Assembly: GCF_015690345.1 (NCBI RefSeq)
Contig: NZ_JADPUN010000148.1
Location: 54,435-118,434, forward strand
Reading direction: 5' to 3'
From: Plantactinospora alkalitolerans
GTDB lineage: Bacteria > Actinomycetota > Actinomycetes > Mycobacteriales > Micromonosporaceae
DNA: 64,000 nt
The translations under genes and the position numbers were made by a program. The stretch's first letter is position 1, and the number at the start of each line of letters is the position of its first letter. Shown here in pieces: positions 8,512 through 18,415 of the stretch. The notes beneath the pieces were generated by a model. It was not told the DNA's origin, searched no databases, and saw nothing but the letters and a program-made list of their open reading frames with translations.

Positions 8512-9604
8512 TCAGGTGGTCACCCCGGCGCCGGCGGACGAGGCGGCCGTCGACACCCGGCGCCCGCTGCGTCGCGGGCGCCGGGGTGGCCGCCGCCGGT
8601 CGATCGCCCGGCGGCTGGTCACGCTGCCGTTCCTGCTGCTCGGCATGACCCTGCTGATGTTCCTGATCAGCCGGTTCCTGCCAGCCGACCCCGCCGTCGC
8701 CTTCCTCGGCAACAACGGCGCCGACAACCAGCAGGCGGTCGACGCGTTCAACGCCAGGTACGGCCTGGACCGCCCGCTGTGGGAGCAGTACTGGATCTAC
8801 CTGGACCGGCTGCTGCACGGCGACCTCGGCACCTCGATCTCCACCAGCCGCCCGGTGGCCGACGAACTGGCCGCCGCCTTTCCGGCGACGCTCGAGCTGG
8901 CCGTGGCCGCGCTGCTGATCTCGCTGGTGGTCGGCATCCCGCTCGGCATCCTGGCAGCGGCGCGCCGGTCCTCGCTGTTCGACCGGCTCACCGGCGGCGC
9001 CACCCTGCTGGGTGTCTCGATGCCGCCGTTCGTGCTGGCCCTGCTCGCGCTCCAGGTCCTGTACCTGCAGCTCGGGTGGGTCGCCGGGCCGGGCCGGCTG
9101 GACCCCTTCCTCGACCCGCCGCCGACGGTCACCGGCCTGATGACGATCGACGCCCTACTGGCCGGGCGGCCGGCGGTCGCGCTGGACGTGCTGCACCACC
9201 TGGTGCTGCCGGCCGTGGTGCTGGGCGTCATCCACGGCGCCTTCTTCGCGCGGGTGGTCCGCTCCACGATGGTCGACGCCCTGCGCGGCGACTTCGTGCG
9301 GACCGCCCGGGGCAAGGGCCTGTCCGGGCGCGTCATCGTCGGCCGGCACGCGTTCCGGTTCGCGCTCATCCCGACGTTGAGCCTCGTCGGCCTGACCTTC
9401 GGCGAACTCTTCGCCGGTGCCATCACGGTGGAGACCATCACCGGCTGGCCCGGCGTCGGACGCTACATGTACAACGCCGCCACCAAGCTGGACTTTCCGG
9501 CCGTGATGGCCGGAACCCTGCTGATCGGCATCGCGTACGTGCTGGTGAACCTGATAGTCGACCTGTTGTACGGGGTCGCGGACCCGCGGGTGGAGGCGTC
9601 ATGA
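8504..9604 (+). CDS. ABC transporter permease, DppB/OppB type
   Basis: 366-residue inner-membrane permease of the peptide/nickel importer. A basic N-terminal tail of about 40 residues precedes the first helix (LVTLPFLLLGMTLLMFLISR). The periplasmic loop has the family pattern FLPADPAVAFLG and RYGLDRPLWEQYWIYL. The EAA coupling loop is DFVRTARGKGLSGRVIVGRH. The GTG start at 8504 overlaps the binding-protein stop by 8 bases, and its own stop overlaps the next permease as ATGA, so translation is coupled. It pairs with the next gene to form the membrane channel. Confidence 0.92.
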   Translation: MTDQVVTPAPADEAAVDTRRPLRRGRRGGRRRSIARRLVTLPFLLLGMTLLMFLISRFLPADPAVAFLGNNGADNQQAVDAFNARYGLDRPLWEQYWIYLDRLLHGDLGTSISTSRPVADELAAAFPATLELAVAALLISLVVGIPLGILAAARRSSLFDRLTGGATLLGVSMPPFVLALLALQVLYLQLGWVAGPGRLDPFLDPPPTVTGLMTIDALLAGRPAVALDVLHHLVLPAVVLGVIHGAFFARVVRSTMVDALRGDFVRTARGKGLSGRVIVGRHAFRFALIPTLSLVGLTFGELFAGAITVETITGWPGVGRYMYNAATKLDFPAVMAGTLLIGIAYVLVNLIVDLLYGVADPRVEAS

Positions 9605-10437
9605 CGCGCCCGGTCGAGTCGGCGCCGGGGCTGCGGCTGCTGCGTCCGGTCTCGCCCGCCCAGTGGGTGGGCCTGTCGATCATCGCAGCCTGGGTGCTGC
9701 TGGCGGTGCTCGCGCCGCTGGTCAGCGCCGATCCACTGGCGCAGCAGACCGCCGACCGGCTCCAGGCGCCCAGTTTCGCCCACCCGTTCGGCACCGACCA
9801 GCTCGGCCGCGACGTGCTGAGCCGGGTGTTGCACGGCGGGCGGGCGACGCTGCCGATCGGTGTCTCGATCGTCCTGCTGGCCACCCTGGTCGGCGTACCA
9901 CTGGGTGCGTTGGCGGGCTTCGTTCGCGGTTGGCTCGACGAGGCGGTGATGCGGGTGGCCGATCTACTGCTCGCCCTGCCGGCACTGGTGCTCGCGCTGG
10001 CCATCGCAGCGGCGCTCGGGCCGAGCGTCAGCAGCGCGGTCATCGCGATCGCGGCCGTCATGTGGCCGCGGTACGCCAGGCTGGCCCGCGGTCAGGTGCT
10101 GACCCTGCGCCAGCGCGAGTTCGTCCTCGCCGACCGGGCGACCGGCGCGTCACCGGCCCAGGTGCTGTGGCAGACCGTACTGCCGAACGCGGCGCCGGTG
10201 GTCACCCTGGTCGCGGTGCTGGACCTGGGCACCGCGACGCTGGCCGGCGCCACGCTGAGCTTCCTCGGCCTGGGCGTCCAACCACCGACGCCGGAGTGGG
10301 GCGCGATGGTCTCCACCGCGGTGCAGACACCGGAAGCCTGGTGGGCCAGCCTGTTCCCCGGCTTCGCCCTGGTCTCGTTCGTGGTCGCGGTCAACCTCTA
10401 CGGCCAGGTGTTCGACCGGAAGGGGCTGGGCCGATGA
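9601..10437 (+). CDS. ABC transporter permease, DppC/OppC type
   Basis: 278 residues with six predicted membrane spans. The N-terminal OppC motif HPFGTDQLGRDVLSRVLHGG follows the first span and its periplasmic loop. The EAA loop is EFVLADRATGASPAQVLWQT, and LSFLGLGVQPPTPEWGAM is the usual terminal signature. ATG 9601 sits in an ATGA overlap with the previous stop, and the 3' end makes another ATGA overlap with the ATPase gene. Confidence 0.92.
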   Translation: MTRPVESAPGLRLLRPVSPAQWVGLSIIAAWVLLAVLAPLVSADPLAQQTADRLQAPSFAHPFGTDQLGRDVLSRVLHGGRATLPIGVSIVLLATLVGVPLGALAGFVRGWLDEAVMRVADLLLALPALVLALAIAAALGPSVSSAVIAIAAVMWPRYARLARGQVLTLRQREFVLADRATGASPAQVLWQTVLPNAAPVVTLVAVLDLGTATLAGATLSFLGLGVQPPTPEWGAMVSTAVQTPEAWWASLFPGFALVSFVVAVNLYGQVFDRKGLGR

Positions 10438-11438
10438 CAACGGAACCGTTGCTGCGGATCAGCGAGCTGTCCGTGGAGTTTCCCGGCGGGGTGCGCGCCG
10501 CGCGCGGCGTCAGCCTCGACGTACGGGCGGGCGAGACGCTCGCCGTGGTCGGCGAGAGCGGCTCCGGCAAGAGCGTCACCGCCCTGTCGGTGCTCCGGCT
10601 ACTCCCCGAGGACGCCCGGGTGACCGCCGGGCGGGTCGAATTCGCCGGCGTCGACCTGCTCAACTGCCCACCCCGGCAGCTCAACGAGCTGCGCGGCGGT
10701 GCGATCGGGATGGTCTACCAGGACCCGCTGACCGCGCTCAACCCGGTGCTCCCGGTCGGCCGGCAGATCGAGGAGGCGGTCCAGCGCCATCTCGGGCTGC
10801 GTCGGCGGGCGGCCACCCGGCGGGCCGGGGAGCTGCTGGACCTGGTCGGTATCCCGCAGGCCACCCGCCGCCTGCGGGACTATCCGCACCAGTTCAGCGG
10901 TGGGATGCGGCAGCGGGTGGTGATCGCCATGGCGATCAGCTGCGAGCCGCGCCTGGTCATCGCGGACGAGCCGACGACCGCGCTCGACGTCACCATGCAG
11001 GCGCAGATCCTGCACCTGCTCCGCCGGCTCCGTGACGACCTCGGCACCAGCCTGATGGTGATCAGCCACGACGTCGGCGTCGTGGCCGGGCTGGCCGACC
11101 GGGTCGCCATCATGTACGCGGGCCGGGTCGTCGAACACGGCACCGCGACCGACGTGATAGGCGCGCCGAACCACCCGTACGGCGACGGGTTGCTCGCCTC
11201 CGTCCCACGTCTGGACGCGCGGACCCGTACCCGGTTCGCCGCGATTCCGGGCTCGCCGCCCGATCCGGCGGCACTGCCGGCCGGCTGCGCCTTCGCGCCC
11301 CGGTGCCGGCACGTCGTCGACCGGTGCCGGGAAGCGGATCCACCGCTGCTCGACGCCGCCGACGGCCGACTGGTCGCCTGCTGGCGCCATGCCGACCTGG
11401 CCGAGGTCGCACCAGAAACCACCGGAGGTGCCCGATGA
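10434..11438 (+). CDS. ABC transporter ATP-binding protein, DppD/OppD type
   Basis: 334-residue cytoplasmic nucleotide-binding subunit. Walker A is GESGSGKS, the Q loop lies in [12 protein letters not shown], the signature is FSGGMRQR and Walker B is [11 protein letters not shown] with the catalytic Glu present; the switch His is in VISHD. The C-terminal oligopeptide-transporter domain carries the cysteine pattern [13 protein letters not shown] seen in this family. Works as a heterodimer with the next gene product. Start in an ATGA overlap. Confidence 0.93.
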   Translation: MTTEPLLRISELSVEFPGGVRAARGVSLDVRAGETLAVVGESGSGKSVTALSVLRLLPEDARVTAGRVEFAGVDLLNCPPRQLNELRGGAIGMVYQDPLTALNPVLPVGRQIEEAVQRHLGLRRRAATRRAGELLDLVGIPQATRRLRDYPHQFSGGMRQRVVIAMAISCEPRLVIADEPTTALDVTMQAQILHLLRRLRDDLGTSLMVISHDVGVVAGLADRVAIMYAGRVVEHGTATDVIGAPNHPYGDGLLASVPRLDARTRTRFAAIPGSPPDPAALPAGCAFAPRCRHVVDRCREADPPLLDAADGRLVACWRHADLAEVAPETTGGAR

Positions 11439-12421
11439 CCACCGAGGAGCCGTTGCTGGAGGTGCGCGGGGCGGCCGTCTCCTACCGGACCCGGGCCGGC
11501 ACGGTCACCGCCGTCGACGGCGTCGACCTCACCGTGCGGCGCGGCGAGATCGTCGCCCTGGTCGGCGAGAGCGGCTGCGGAAAGAGCTCGCTGGGCCGGG
11601 CCGTGCTCCGGCTGGAACCGCTGGCCGGTGGCGAGGTGCGGTTCGCCGGCGTCGACCTCGGCACGCTCTCCGGAACCCCGCTGCGGCAGGCGCGGCGCCG
11701 GTTGCAGATGGTGTTCCAGGACCCGCAGTCCTCGCTGGACCCGCGGCGCACCGTCGGGCAGATCGTGGAGCGGCCGCTCAAGGTGCACCGCGCCGGCACC
11801 CCGGCGCAGCGGCGCGCGAAGGTGGCGGAGACGCTTGATCTCGTCGGGCTCGGCAGCCGCTTCCTCGACCGCTACCCGGCCGCGCTCAGCGGCGGGCAGC
11901 GGCAGCGGGTCGGCATCGCCCGGGCCCTGGTGCTCGACCCGGAGCTGCTGGTCTGCGACGAGCCGGTGAGCGCGCTGGACGTCTCGATCCAGGCGCAGAT
12001 CCTCCAGCTCCTGCTCGACCTGCGCGAGCGGCTCGGCCTCGCCCTGCTGTTCGTCGCGCACGACCTGGCCGTGGTGCGGCATCTCGCCGACCGGGTGGCC
12101 GTGATGTATCTCGGCCGGATCGTGGAGCGAGGCGCGGTGGACGAGATGTTCGCGCTGCCACGGCATCCGTACACGCAGGCGCTGCTCTCCGCCGCGCCGG
12201 TGCCGGACGTCGCGGTCGAGCGGGCGCGCAGCGTACCGCTGGCGGCCGGTGACCTGCCGGACCCGCTGGCACCCCCGTCCGGCTGCGCCTTCCGTACGCG
12301 CTGCCCGCACGCCCGGCCGGTGTGCGCCGAGGTCACCCCGGCGCTGGTCCACGACGTCGCCTGCCACCGGCAGGACGAGCTGCCCCCGTTCGTCAGTCCC
12401 ATCATCCACAGCGGAGGCTGA
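11435..12421 (+). CDS. ABC transporter ATP-binding protein, DppF/OppF type
   Basis: 328-residue partner ATPase. Walker [11 protein letters not shown] loop [12 protein letters not shown], signature LSGGQRQR, Walker [11 protein letters not shown], switch HD in FVAHD. The C-terminal cysteine motif is [19 protein letters not shown] overlap with the upstream ATPase; the following dehydrogenase starts one base after its stop, so all six genes are probably on one message. Confidence 0.93.
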   Translation: MTTEEPLLEVRGAAVSYRTRAGTVTAVDGVDLTVRRGEIVALVGESGCGKSSLGRAVLRLEPLAGGEVRFAGVDLGTLSGTPLRQARRRLQMVFQDPQSSLDPRRTVGQIVERPLKVHRAGTPAQRRAKVAETLDLVGLGSRFLDRYPAALSGGQRQRVGIARALVLDPELLVCDEPVSALDVSIQAQILQLLLDLRERLGLALLFVAHDLAVVRHLADRVAVMYLGRIVERGAVDEMFALPRHPYTQALLSAAPVPDVAVERARSVPLAAGDLPDPLAPPSGCAFRTRCPHARPVCAEVTPALVHDVACHRQDELPPFVSPIIHSGG

Positions 12422-12422
12422 G

Positions 12423-13367
12423 ATGGCCGAGTCCCCGGTGGTCGTCGTCTTCGACCCCTTGCCGCATTTCAGCTACCGAGAGGAGCGGGCGATCCTCGAG
12501 GCCGGCGGAGCCCGGCTGGTCGTACCGGCCACCGAGGCCGAGGCGCGGGCGGCGATCGCCGACGCCGACGTCGTCGTGGTCACCGGTCGACGGCGGTTCA
12601 CCGCCGCCGAGGTCGCCACGCTCAGCAGGTGTGTCGGCGTGCAGACGTCGAGCGTCGGATCCGACTACGTCGACCCGAGCCTGCACGACCGGGGCATCCC
12701 GCTGCGGACGGCTGCCGGATACTGCACCGAGGAGGTCAGCGACCATGCGGTCGCGCTGCTGCTCGCGGCCTGGCGGCGGATCCCGATGCTCGACCGTGCC
12801 GGCCGCCGCGCCGGATGGGCCGGGGGCGCCGCACTCACCGCTCCGCTGCGCCGCCTGCGCGGGCGTACGGTCGGCATCGTCGGCCTGGGAAGGATCGGCC
12901 GCATGGTCGCCGCGAAGGCGCGCGGCCTGGGCCTGGAAGCGGTCGGGCATGATCCGTTCCTGACCGCCGGCGCGGTCGCACCGACCCCGCTGGTCGATCT
13001 CGACGCGCTGCTCGCCGCCGCCGACGCCGTGGTGCTGTGCGCGCCGGCGACCGCCGAGTCCCGACACCTGCTCGACGCCCGGCGGCTCGCGCTGACCCGG
13101 CCCGGTGTGATCCTGGTCAACGTGGCCCGTGGCGGGCTGGTCGACGAGGCGGCGCTGGTGGCCGCGCTGGACAGTGGACAGGTGGCGGTGGCTGCCCTCG
13201 ACGTACGGGAGCTGGAGCCGCCGACCGACGGCGACCCGCTCGCCGACCGGCCCGACACGATCCTCACCCCACACGCGGCGGCGAGTTCCGTCGAGGCGGT
13301 CGCGGAGCTGCACGAGTGGACCGCCCGGGGAGCGCTCGACCTGCTGCGCGCCGCGGGACGGTTGTAG
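12423..13367 (+). CDS. D-isomer-specific 2-hydroxyacid dehydrogenase
   Basis: 314-residue NAD(P)-dependent oxidoreductase interconverting 2-keto acids and D-2-hydroxy acids. The nucleotide-binding motif is GIVGLGRIG (about residues 147-155). The catalytic Arg lies in [10 protein letters not shown], the Glu in VRELEPP and the His in [13 protein letters not shown] ten bases before ATG 12423, one base after the importer stop, puts it in the importer operon. It probably processes the imported compound or its product, in concert with the divergent alcohol dehydrogenase. Relatives include phosphoglycerate, glyoxylate and hydroxypyruvate dehydrogenases; substrate not predictable. Confidence 0.9.
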   Translation: MAESPVVVVFDPLPHFSYREERAILEAGGARLVVPATEAEARAAIADADVVVVTGRRRFTAAEVATLSRCVGVQTSSVGSDYVDPSLHDRGIPLRTAAGYCTEEVSDHAVALLLAAWRRIPMLDRAGRRAGWAGGAALTAPLRRLRGRTVGIVGLGRIGRMVAAKARGLGLEAVGHDPFLTAGAVAPTPLVDLDALLAAADAVVLCAPATAESRHLLDARRLALTRPGVILVNVARGGLVDEAALVAALDSGQVAVAALDVRELEPPTDGDPLADRPDTILTPHAAASSVEAVAELHEWTARGALDLLRAAGRL

Positions 13368-13541
13368 CGAGAACGACTTCCGGGTGTCGCGCTGCGGGCG
13401 GTTGGCGCGACGGCTCTGTTGCGCTCGTCTGAAGCAGGTGCAGGCAGGGGTTCGGCATCATTTCGCGCGGTACGCGGCCCCAGCGCGGCTCCAGACCGAG
13501 GATGCATCGGCGCCCTCTGCGATGTCCGGCTGAGTGACAGG

Positions 13542-14204
13542 TCAGTTCTGATTCACCGGCCACACCGCTGCCGGGTCGCACCGGGCCGGGCAGGCCAGGA
13601 GATAGACCTCGTTGCCCAGGAACATGCCGTACTCGGCGGCGCTGAACGAGTCGATCTGCGGCTCTGCCTCAGGTCGCTTGGGGAAGCCGACGTTTTCCGG
13701 GACCTGGCAGAGGAACGCCAGTTCGGTGCCGCACGCGCAGCGGTAGTTCTCCGGACCCTGGATCCATGCCGGCAGCCCGCCCACCTTGAACGCCGAGGCG
13801 CCGTTGCCATGCCTGTCGCTGACCTCCTCGGCACGCTCGAGTGTCAGCCGGAGCGGCTGCAGGTGGGGGTCGGCCGAGGCGGCCCTGACTCCGGCGCGTT
13901 GTCGGAGGATTCGCCAGAACGACATCTTGTTCGGGGGCGGCGGTTGATCCCAGTACAGTGCTGGGAGCTGCCGGTCCCGGGGCGGGAAGCATGCCTCGTT
14001 GTGCCGTGGGCATTGGAACGCCAGCAGATGGTCGCCGCCAAAGGTGGGGACGTCGAGCGGGATGTCGAGCTGGAAGAAGAGCGCCATCTGGGTGCCGCAC
14101 CGGCAGGCCGGCCAGGTCTGGCCCGGATCCAGGATCGGCCATCCACCGATGGTGTTTCGATCGCCGGCTACGGCCGGCGTCGAGGTGATCTCGATCAAAT
14201 ACAT
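13542..14204 (-). CDS. DUF1963/YwqG-like conserved protein
   Basis: About 220 residues with two similar halves. Each has a GG-W/P-x-W/I segment followed by a cysteine pair (TIGGWPILDPGQTWPACRCG and KVGGLPAWIQGPENYRCACG), then a hydrophobic strand with Gln and Asp or Glu. This is the pattern of DUF1963 proteins, whose function is unknown. Cysteine spacing suggests a metal site. The MYLIEITS start at 14204 is preferred since upstream in-frame sequence is Arg-rich and atypical. No Shine-Dalgarno is visible, so it may be leaderless. Isolated gene. Confidence 0.7.
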   Translation of the reverse strand: MYLIEITSTPAVAGDRNTIGGWPILDPGQTWPACRCGTQMALFFQLDIPLDVPTFGGDHLLAFQCPRHNEACFPPRDRQLPALYWDQPPPPNKMSFWRILRQRAGVRAASADPHLQPLRLTLERAEEVSDRHGNGASAFKVGGLPAWIQGPENYRCACGTELAFLCQVPENVGFPKRPEAEPQIDSFSAAEYGMFLGNEVYLLACPARCDPAAVWPVNQN

Positions 14205-14500
14205 CCGGCGACGATACCCGCGCGCGGTTGGGCGGTCCGCCGGCAAACCATCCCCGCAGGACCTGGCCCGGCACGCGGATCGTCCGCCCATCGCCGGATC
14301 CGTGCGCCGAGCCGACGATCGGTTCGTTACGCACCGCGGCACCCGGTCGCGGCCAGATCCGGGTGCCGGATCCGGTGCACGCCGCTACCTGAAGTCCGGC
14401 CCCGAGCGCGTTCGACGGATCATGGTGACCTGCGGTCGTGTCCGCTCGAAGCCGGCCGGTGCTCGGAGTGACGGTAACCGTTGCCCGGTAACGGTTTCAA

Positions 14501-15004
14501 CTACCGTCGGTTCGGGTCGGCGAGTGGAACGACGCGCTTCTCGCCGGTGCGGGTCAGCATTACGAGCGGGGCGCTGGCCGCGCCGATCAGGCGTGCCAGG
14601 AGAGGTTGTTGCCGTCGCTTGAGCATGGCCGGTCCGATCGCCGCCATGACGGCAGTGACGCCGGGCAACGGCCTTCCGAACAGGGTCAGTTCTTCGATCA
14701 GCCCGTCGTCGTTGAATCGAAGCAACTGGGCCTCTTCGAAGTCCTCGCGGCCGCAGCGTCCGTTGAAGAACAGGGCCCGGGCCGATCCGTCGCCGAGTTC
14801 GGTGTGATAGCGGATCGTGTCGATGACCTCGAAGGCGGCGATGAGCATATCGCGGGCCTGGTCGCGGCCCTGGAACCGAAACCGTGCCGTCAGCGGCGAG
14901 ATGACTTGTACGTCCTCGGCCAGGCAGGCGGCCGCGAGCTCGACGTCGTGTGACTCGCCAGCAGTGCGCCACGATGCGGTCGTCGTGTCGACACGGTTGC
15001 CCAT
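14501..15004 (-). CDS. SnoaL-like / NTF2-fold protein
   Basis: 167 residues. The NTF2-fold part (about 1-115) shows SHDVELAAACLAEDVQVISP, FRFQGRDQARDML and DDGLIEELTLFGRPL, closely similar in layout to the 4297-4686 protein. A C-terminal tail of about 45 basic residues (AMLKRRQQPLLARLIGA) is extra. AGAGGAG upstream of ATG 15004 supports the start. Function unknown. Confidence 0.78.
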   Translation of the reverse strand: MGNRVDTTTASWRTAGESHDVELAAACLAEDVQVISPLTARFRFQGRDQARDMLIAAFEVIDTIRYHTELGDGSARALFFNGRCGREDFEEAQLLRFNDDGLIEELTLFGRPLPGVTAVMAAIGPAMLKRRQQPLLARLIGAASAPLVMLTRTGEKRVVPLADPNRR

Positions 15005-15453
15005 TGGTCAGGCTCTCCTCTGTCTGTCGCCGGCTCTGGGTCATGCGGTCGTGGTCCTGATCGTGGCTGAGGCCCCTGGACGAACCCAGGGCGCCGGCCT
15101 CGATCCATGTGTCGCGCGCTTCCGAGGCGAGTGGATGTGGCGCCGGAGCAGTCTTGCCTGCGGCGACGAGTTGGAAGACGGAGACGGGATGAGAAGGGCC
15201 GCTCGGGTTCCGCTGCTGGTACACCGGCAGGATAGCGCGTCGCCCGGTACGCGTGTCCGTTGAGGACCTTTCGGTCGACGCCTGCTGCCGGGTGCTGGAC
15301 GTCTCCGGTTCGGCTACACCCCACCCGGGAGGGCAAGGCTTACGGCGCCCTGGTTCTGGGCACCGGAGGCGTCTCCGTGGCCATTTGGCAACATGGTGAT
15401 CGTCACAGTACGCAGGGACCCCGCCACTCAACGGTCACCATGCACAGTGATGG
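15005..15453. other. 449-bp gap holding the decayed 5' part of the subtilase gene
   Basis: No intact gene. In the frame of the downstream subtilase remnant, the sequence just before 15454 reads NGHH, then a TGA stop at 15448-15450, where a catalytic-His segment (NGHGTH in relatives) would be expected. Another stop occurs near 15397. No signal peptide or catalytic Asp motif is visible. The rest has no coding bias. Confidence 0.45.
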
Positions 15454-17244
15454 ATGCATGGTCCATCGATCAGGGTGGGCGCCACGCCGGACGGAGTCCA
15501 CCAGGTCGGGGTCGCACCAGGTGCGAAGTGGATCGCGGCCCGAGCCTGCGGAGCGGTCCTCTGCGATTACAACGCGCTGGTGGCGGCTGGCCAGTGGATG
15601 CTCGCCCCAACCGACGAGTTGGGCGAGAACCCCCGCCCCGACCTGGCGCCGGACGTCGTCAACAACTCCTGGGGCTGGGACCCCGAGGATGGACCGCAGT
15701 GGTACAGCCCGATCGTCGAGTCGTGGGTGTCGGCCGGCATCTTTCCGGTATTCGCCAGCGGCAACTCGGGGACCACGCCGTGCGGGTCGACCGGCTCCCC
15801 AGCCCAGGACCTCTCCGCGTACGGCGTCGGCGCGTTCGACTCCGACAACGTCATCGCCGACTTCTCCTCGAGCGGCCCTGGGGAGAACGGCGACATCAAG
15901 CCGAACATCGCCGCCCCCGGGGTGGCGGTCACCTCGGCGTACGGTGACGGGTACGAGTCCCTCGGAGGCACCTCGATGGCCACCCCGCACGTGGCCGGCG
16001 CGGTCGCGCTGATCTGGGCCGCCCGCCCACATCTGGAGGGCAACGTCGCGGCGACCAGGAACCTGCTGGACAACGGCGCCATCGACGTCAACGACACCAC
16101 CTGCGGCGGCAGCGCCGACGACAACAACGTCTGGGGCGAGGGGCGGCTCGACGTGTACGCCTCGATCGTCGCCGGCCCTTCCGTCCCGACCGGCACGCTC
16201 ACCGCGCACGCGATCGACCAGAGCAGCACGGCCGACCTGGGCGACGTTCAGCTCACGCTGACCGGCCCGGTGAACAAGACGCTGACCACCGGTGCCGACG
16301 GCGACCTCGACTGGCAGCCGGCGGCCACCGGGACGTACACCTGGCAGGCCCGCAGGTTCGGATACCAGCCGCGCAGCGGCACGGTCACGGTGACCGCGGG
16401 TGGCACCGCATCCCTGAACCTGAGCATGGTGCGGTTGCCGAGGTACACCATCCAGGGCACGGTGACGGTCGGCGGGCAGCCCGACCCCGCCGCGCTGGTA
16501 CGCCTGGTCGACGTCGCGGTCTCCGCGGTGACCGACGTCAACGGGCACTATTCGGTGACGGTGCCGGCGGGCAGCTATCGGCTGTACACCGAGCCATCGT
16601 CGCGGTGCGCCGCACCGACCACCGCCGACCTGACCGTCACCTCGTCGGATGTCACCCGGAACTTTCCGCTCGCCCAGCGGCAGGACGCCTTCGGCCACAC
16701 CTGCCGGCGGATCGCGCCCGGCTACCAGGCCGGCAGTACCCTGCTGCCGATCAGCACGACCGGGCAGAAGGCCCAGGTGACCCTGCCGTTCCCGCTACTG
16801 CTCTATGGTCAGAGCTACACCTCGGCCTGGATCAGCACCAGCGGCGCGATCCAGCTCCTGCCCACCTGGACATACGACTTCTTCAACAACAGCATCCCGA
16901 GCTCGAGCCGTCCGAACGGTGCGTTCTATCCGTTCTGGGACGGCCTGGACGTCGACGCGGCGGCGGGGGTGTACATCTCGGCCAGCTCAACCACGTTCGT
17001 GGTCGAGTGGCGCAATGTCACCTTCTCCGCCGCGCCCGGCGAGCGGATCTCGGTGAGTGCGGTGTTCAGTCCGATCGGGACCGTCGAGTACCACTACAAG
17101 GATCTGGTCGGCGGCTCGGACGCCACCGGCGGCAGGGCGACCGTTGGTCTGGAGAACGCCACCGGCACGGACGCACTGGAGTACACCTTCAACAGTCGGT
17201 CGATCCGGACGGGCCTGAGCATCCGGATCAGCCCGCCCGCCTGA
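15454..17244 (+). pseudogene. Subtilase (S8) remnant lacking signal peptide, catalytic Asp and His
   Basis: 596-codon open frame corresponding to the C-terminal two thirds of a secreted bacillopeptidase-F-like subtilase. It opens in the middle of the catalytic domain (HQVGVAPGAKWIAARAC). It keeps the oxyanion Asn region (FASGNSGTTPCG) and the catalytic Ser motif (GGTSMATPHVAGA, about residues 169-181), followed by two carboxypeptidase-regulatory-like beta domains and a C-terminal beta-sandwich. Active homologues place an Asp and a His motif 30-100 residues further upstream, but here that region is interrupted by stops. The long intact 3' part suggests recent inactivation. An assembly error is possible but would have to be large. 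Ends in a strong terminator. Confidence 0.75.
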
Positions 17245-17248
17245 CAGC

Positions 17249-17288
17249 AGGCTGACCCGACCGCCCACCCACACGGTCGGGTCAGCCT
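17249..17288 (+). terminator. Hairpin terminator after subtilase remnant
   Basis: AGGCTGACCCGACCG (17249-17263) and CGGTCGGGTCAGCCT (17274-17288) form a perfect 15-bp stem with a 10-base loop, starting four bases after the stop codon. There is no T-run, as usual for high-GC actinomycetes. Confidence 0.8.
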
Positions 17289-17411
17289 GTCCGCCGCGCC
17301 GAGGGGTGCGGGGTACTGAACAGGCGCGCGGCGTTTCTCGGGGTCTAGAAGATCTCAGGACCCTTGATGGCAATGACTGGTTCTTCTACCTCCCACTGGG
17401 GTGGTGCTCGG

Positions 17412-17580
17412 ATGGACCACCACTTCGCCGTCGTCGACGACGAGCACGACGTCAAGGACCCGGTCACCGTCGTCCGGGTGTCCGAGCGCACCGGTGTCAC
17501 CGAGTTCCACGACGAGGCCGACTGGGTCGAGAAGAAGTCGGCCAGGACCGCCGCCAGCCAGGTCGTCCCGGCCGAGCGAC
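17412..17580 (+). pseudogene. Fragment of a small unknown protein gene
   Basis: About 56 codons beginning MDHHFAVVDDEHDVKDPV and VVRVSERTGVTEFHDEADW have an almost pure G/C third position, unlike the frame after about 17580, which loses protein character. The N-terminal half therefore looks like a real small hypothetical protein whose 3' end was lost. No family name can be given. An upstream ATG at 17364/17370 is possible. Confidence 0.35.
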
Positions 17581-17581
17581 T

Positions 17582-17745
17582 CACCCCTGGTGGTCGGCAC
17601 CGGATCGAACGGGCTCGGCTCGGCGCCCGCCGGCAGGATCAGGTCGGGCCCGGGTCGCCCGGTGGCCATCGCGTCGAGCCGGGTGGTGTGCTCGCGCGGC
17701 CGCCGGATGACGCCGTACGTGAAGGTGTGGTTCGTGTCGGCGGCA
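17582..17745 (-). pseudogene. Fragment of an unidentified gene facing the 17412 fragment
   Basis: On the minus strand this stretch reads HTFTYGVIRRPREHTTRLDA followed by ATGRPGPDLILPAGAEPSPF with strong third-position GC. It has no start codon of its own before an internal ATG at 17669, and coding character ends where the opposing fragment begins. Probably an end of a deleted gene. Not identified. Confidence 0.3.
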
Positions 17746-17776
17746 GGTCCAGACAGGACAGCGGATTGGCACCGAC

Positions 17777-18415
17777 TCAGATCCGGCGCAGCACGACGCC
17801 GAGGAGTCGGTCGGCGGTCACGTATCCGTAGTGGCGTGAGTCGTAGCTCGCCGATGCGTTGTCACCGAGCGCGACCAGGCAGTCCGGGGGAACGACGTCG
17901 TCGTCCAGGACGGCCAGTGCCGGCCCGGCGTCACGTGGCACGGGATCCCCCGCGACCGCGACCGCCCGCTTGACCAGCCATCCCTCCGACGACTGCGACA
18001 GCTTGTGGCCGGGCACACCCGGGCGCCACGGTCTTCTCGGTCCCCGGGCCGGCATCGGCGATGGCGGCATCGGCCCGCCTGATGGCATCGATGTCGACCC
18101 GCCGGTTGGCGTCGGCCCGTACGGTGGCGTCGGCCCGTCCGCTGGCACCGGCCCGTGCGGTGACAGCGGCGGTGGTCCGTGCGGCGACTCCGGTGCTTCC
18201 GCGAAGACCACGAGGTCGCCGGCACGAAGTCGCGCGGCCTCTCGGCGGCGGATCAGGACGCGGTCGCCCTCCCGCAACGTCGGCTCCATGCTGGGGCCGC
18301 GCACGGTCACCACCACGAACCGTCGACGGAGTACCACGAGGCCGATGGTCGTCACCACCACGACCACGACCCCCACCACGACGGCGAGCACGGCTGGCCA
18401 CGCCCCGTCCACCAT
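17777..18415 (-). CDS. S26 family signal peptidase with Pro/Gly-rich insertion
   Basis: 212 residues. One N-terminal membrane anchor (about 7-29, very Val-rich) precedes the catalytic Ser in RGPSMEPTLREGDR (Ser42) and the general-base Lys in WLVKRAVAVAGD (Lys149). The conserved box E is GDNASASYDSRHYGYV. This resembles the compact actinobacterial S26 enzymes of about 140 residues, but a low-complexity stretch of about 65 residues (75-140, repeats of PHGP, PTPPYGP, GGPMPP) separates the Ser and Lys boxes. Start at 18415 chosen because the anchor begins there; no Shine-Dalgarno seen. No obvious dedicated substrate adjoins it. Confidence 0.82.
   Translation of the reverse strand: MVDGAWPAVLAVVVGVVVVVVTTIGLVVLRRRFVVVTVRGPSMEPTLREGDRVLIRRREAARLRAGDLVVFAEAPESPHGPPPLSPHGPVPADGPTPPYGPTPTGGSTSMPSGGPMPPSPMPARGPRRPWRPGVPGHKLSQSSEGWLVKRAVAVAGDPVPRDAGPALAVLDDDVVPPDCLVALGDNASASYDSRHYGYVTADRLLGVVLRRI

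Noticed and set aside
3413..15004. Idea that the three SnoaL-like proteins mark a polyketide cluster
   Set aside because: No ketosynthase, acyl carrier protein or aromatase is present; NTF2-fold proteins are widespread outside polyketide pathways.
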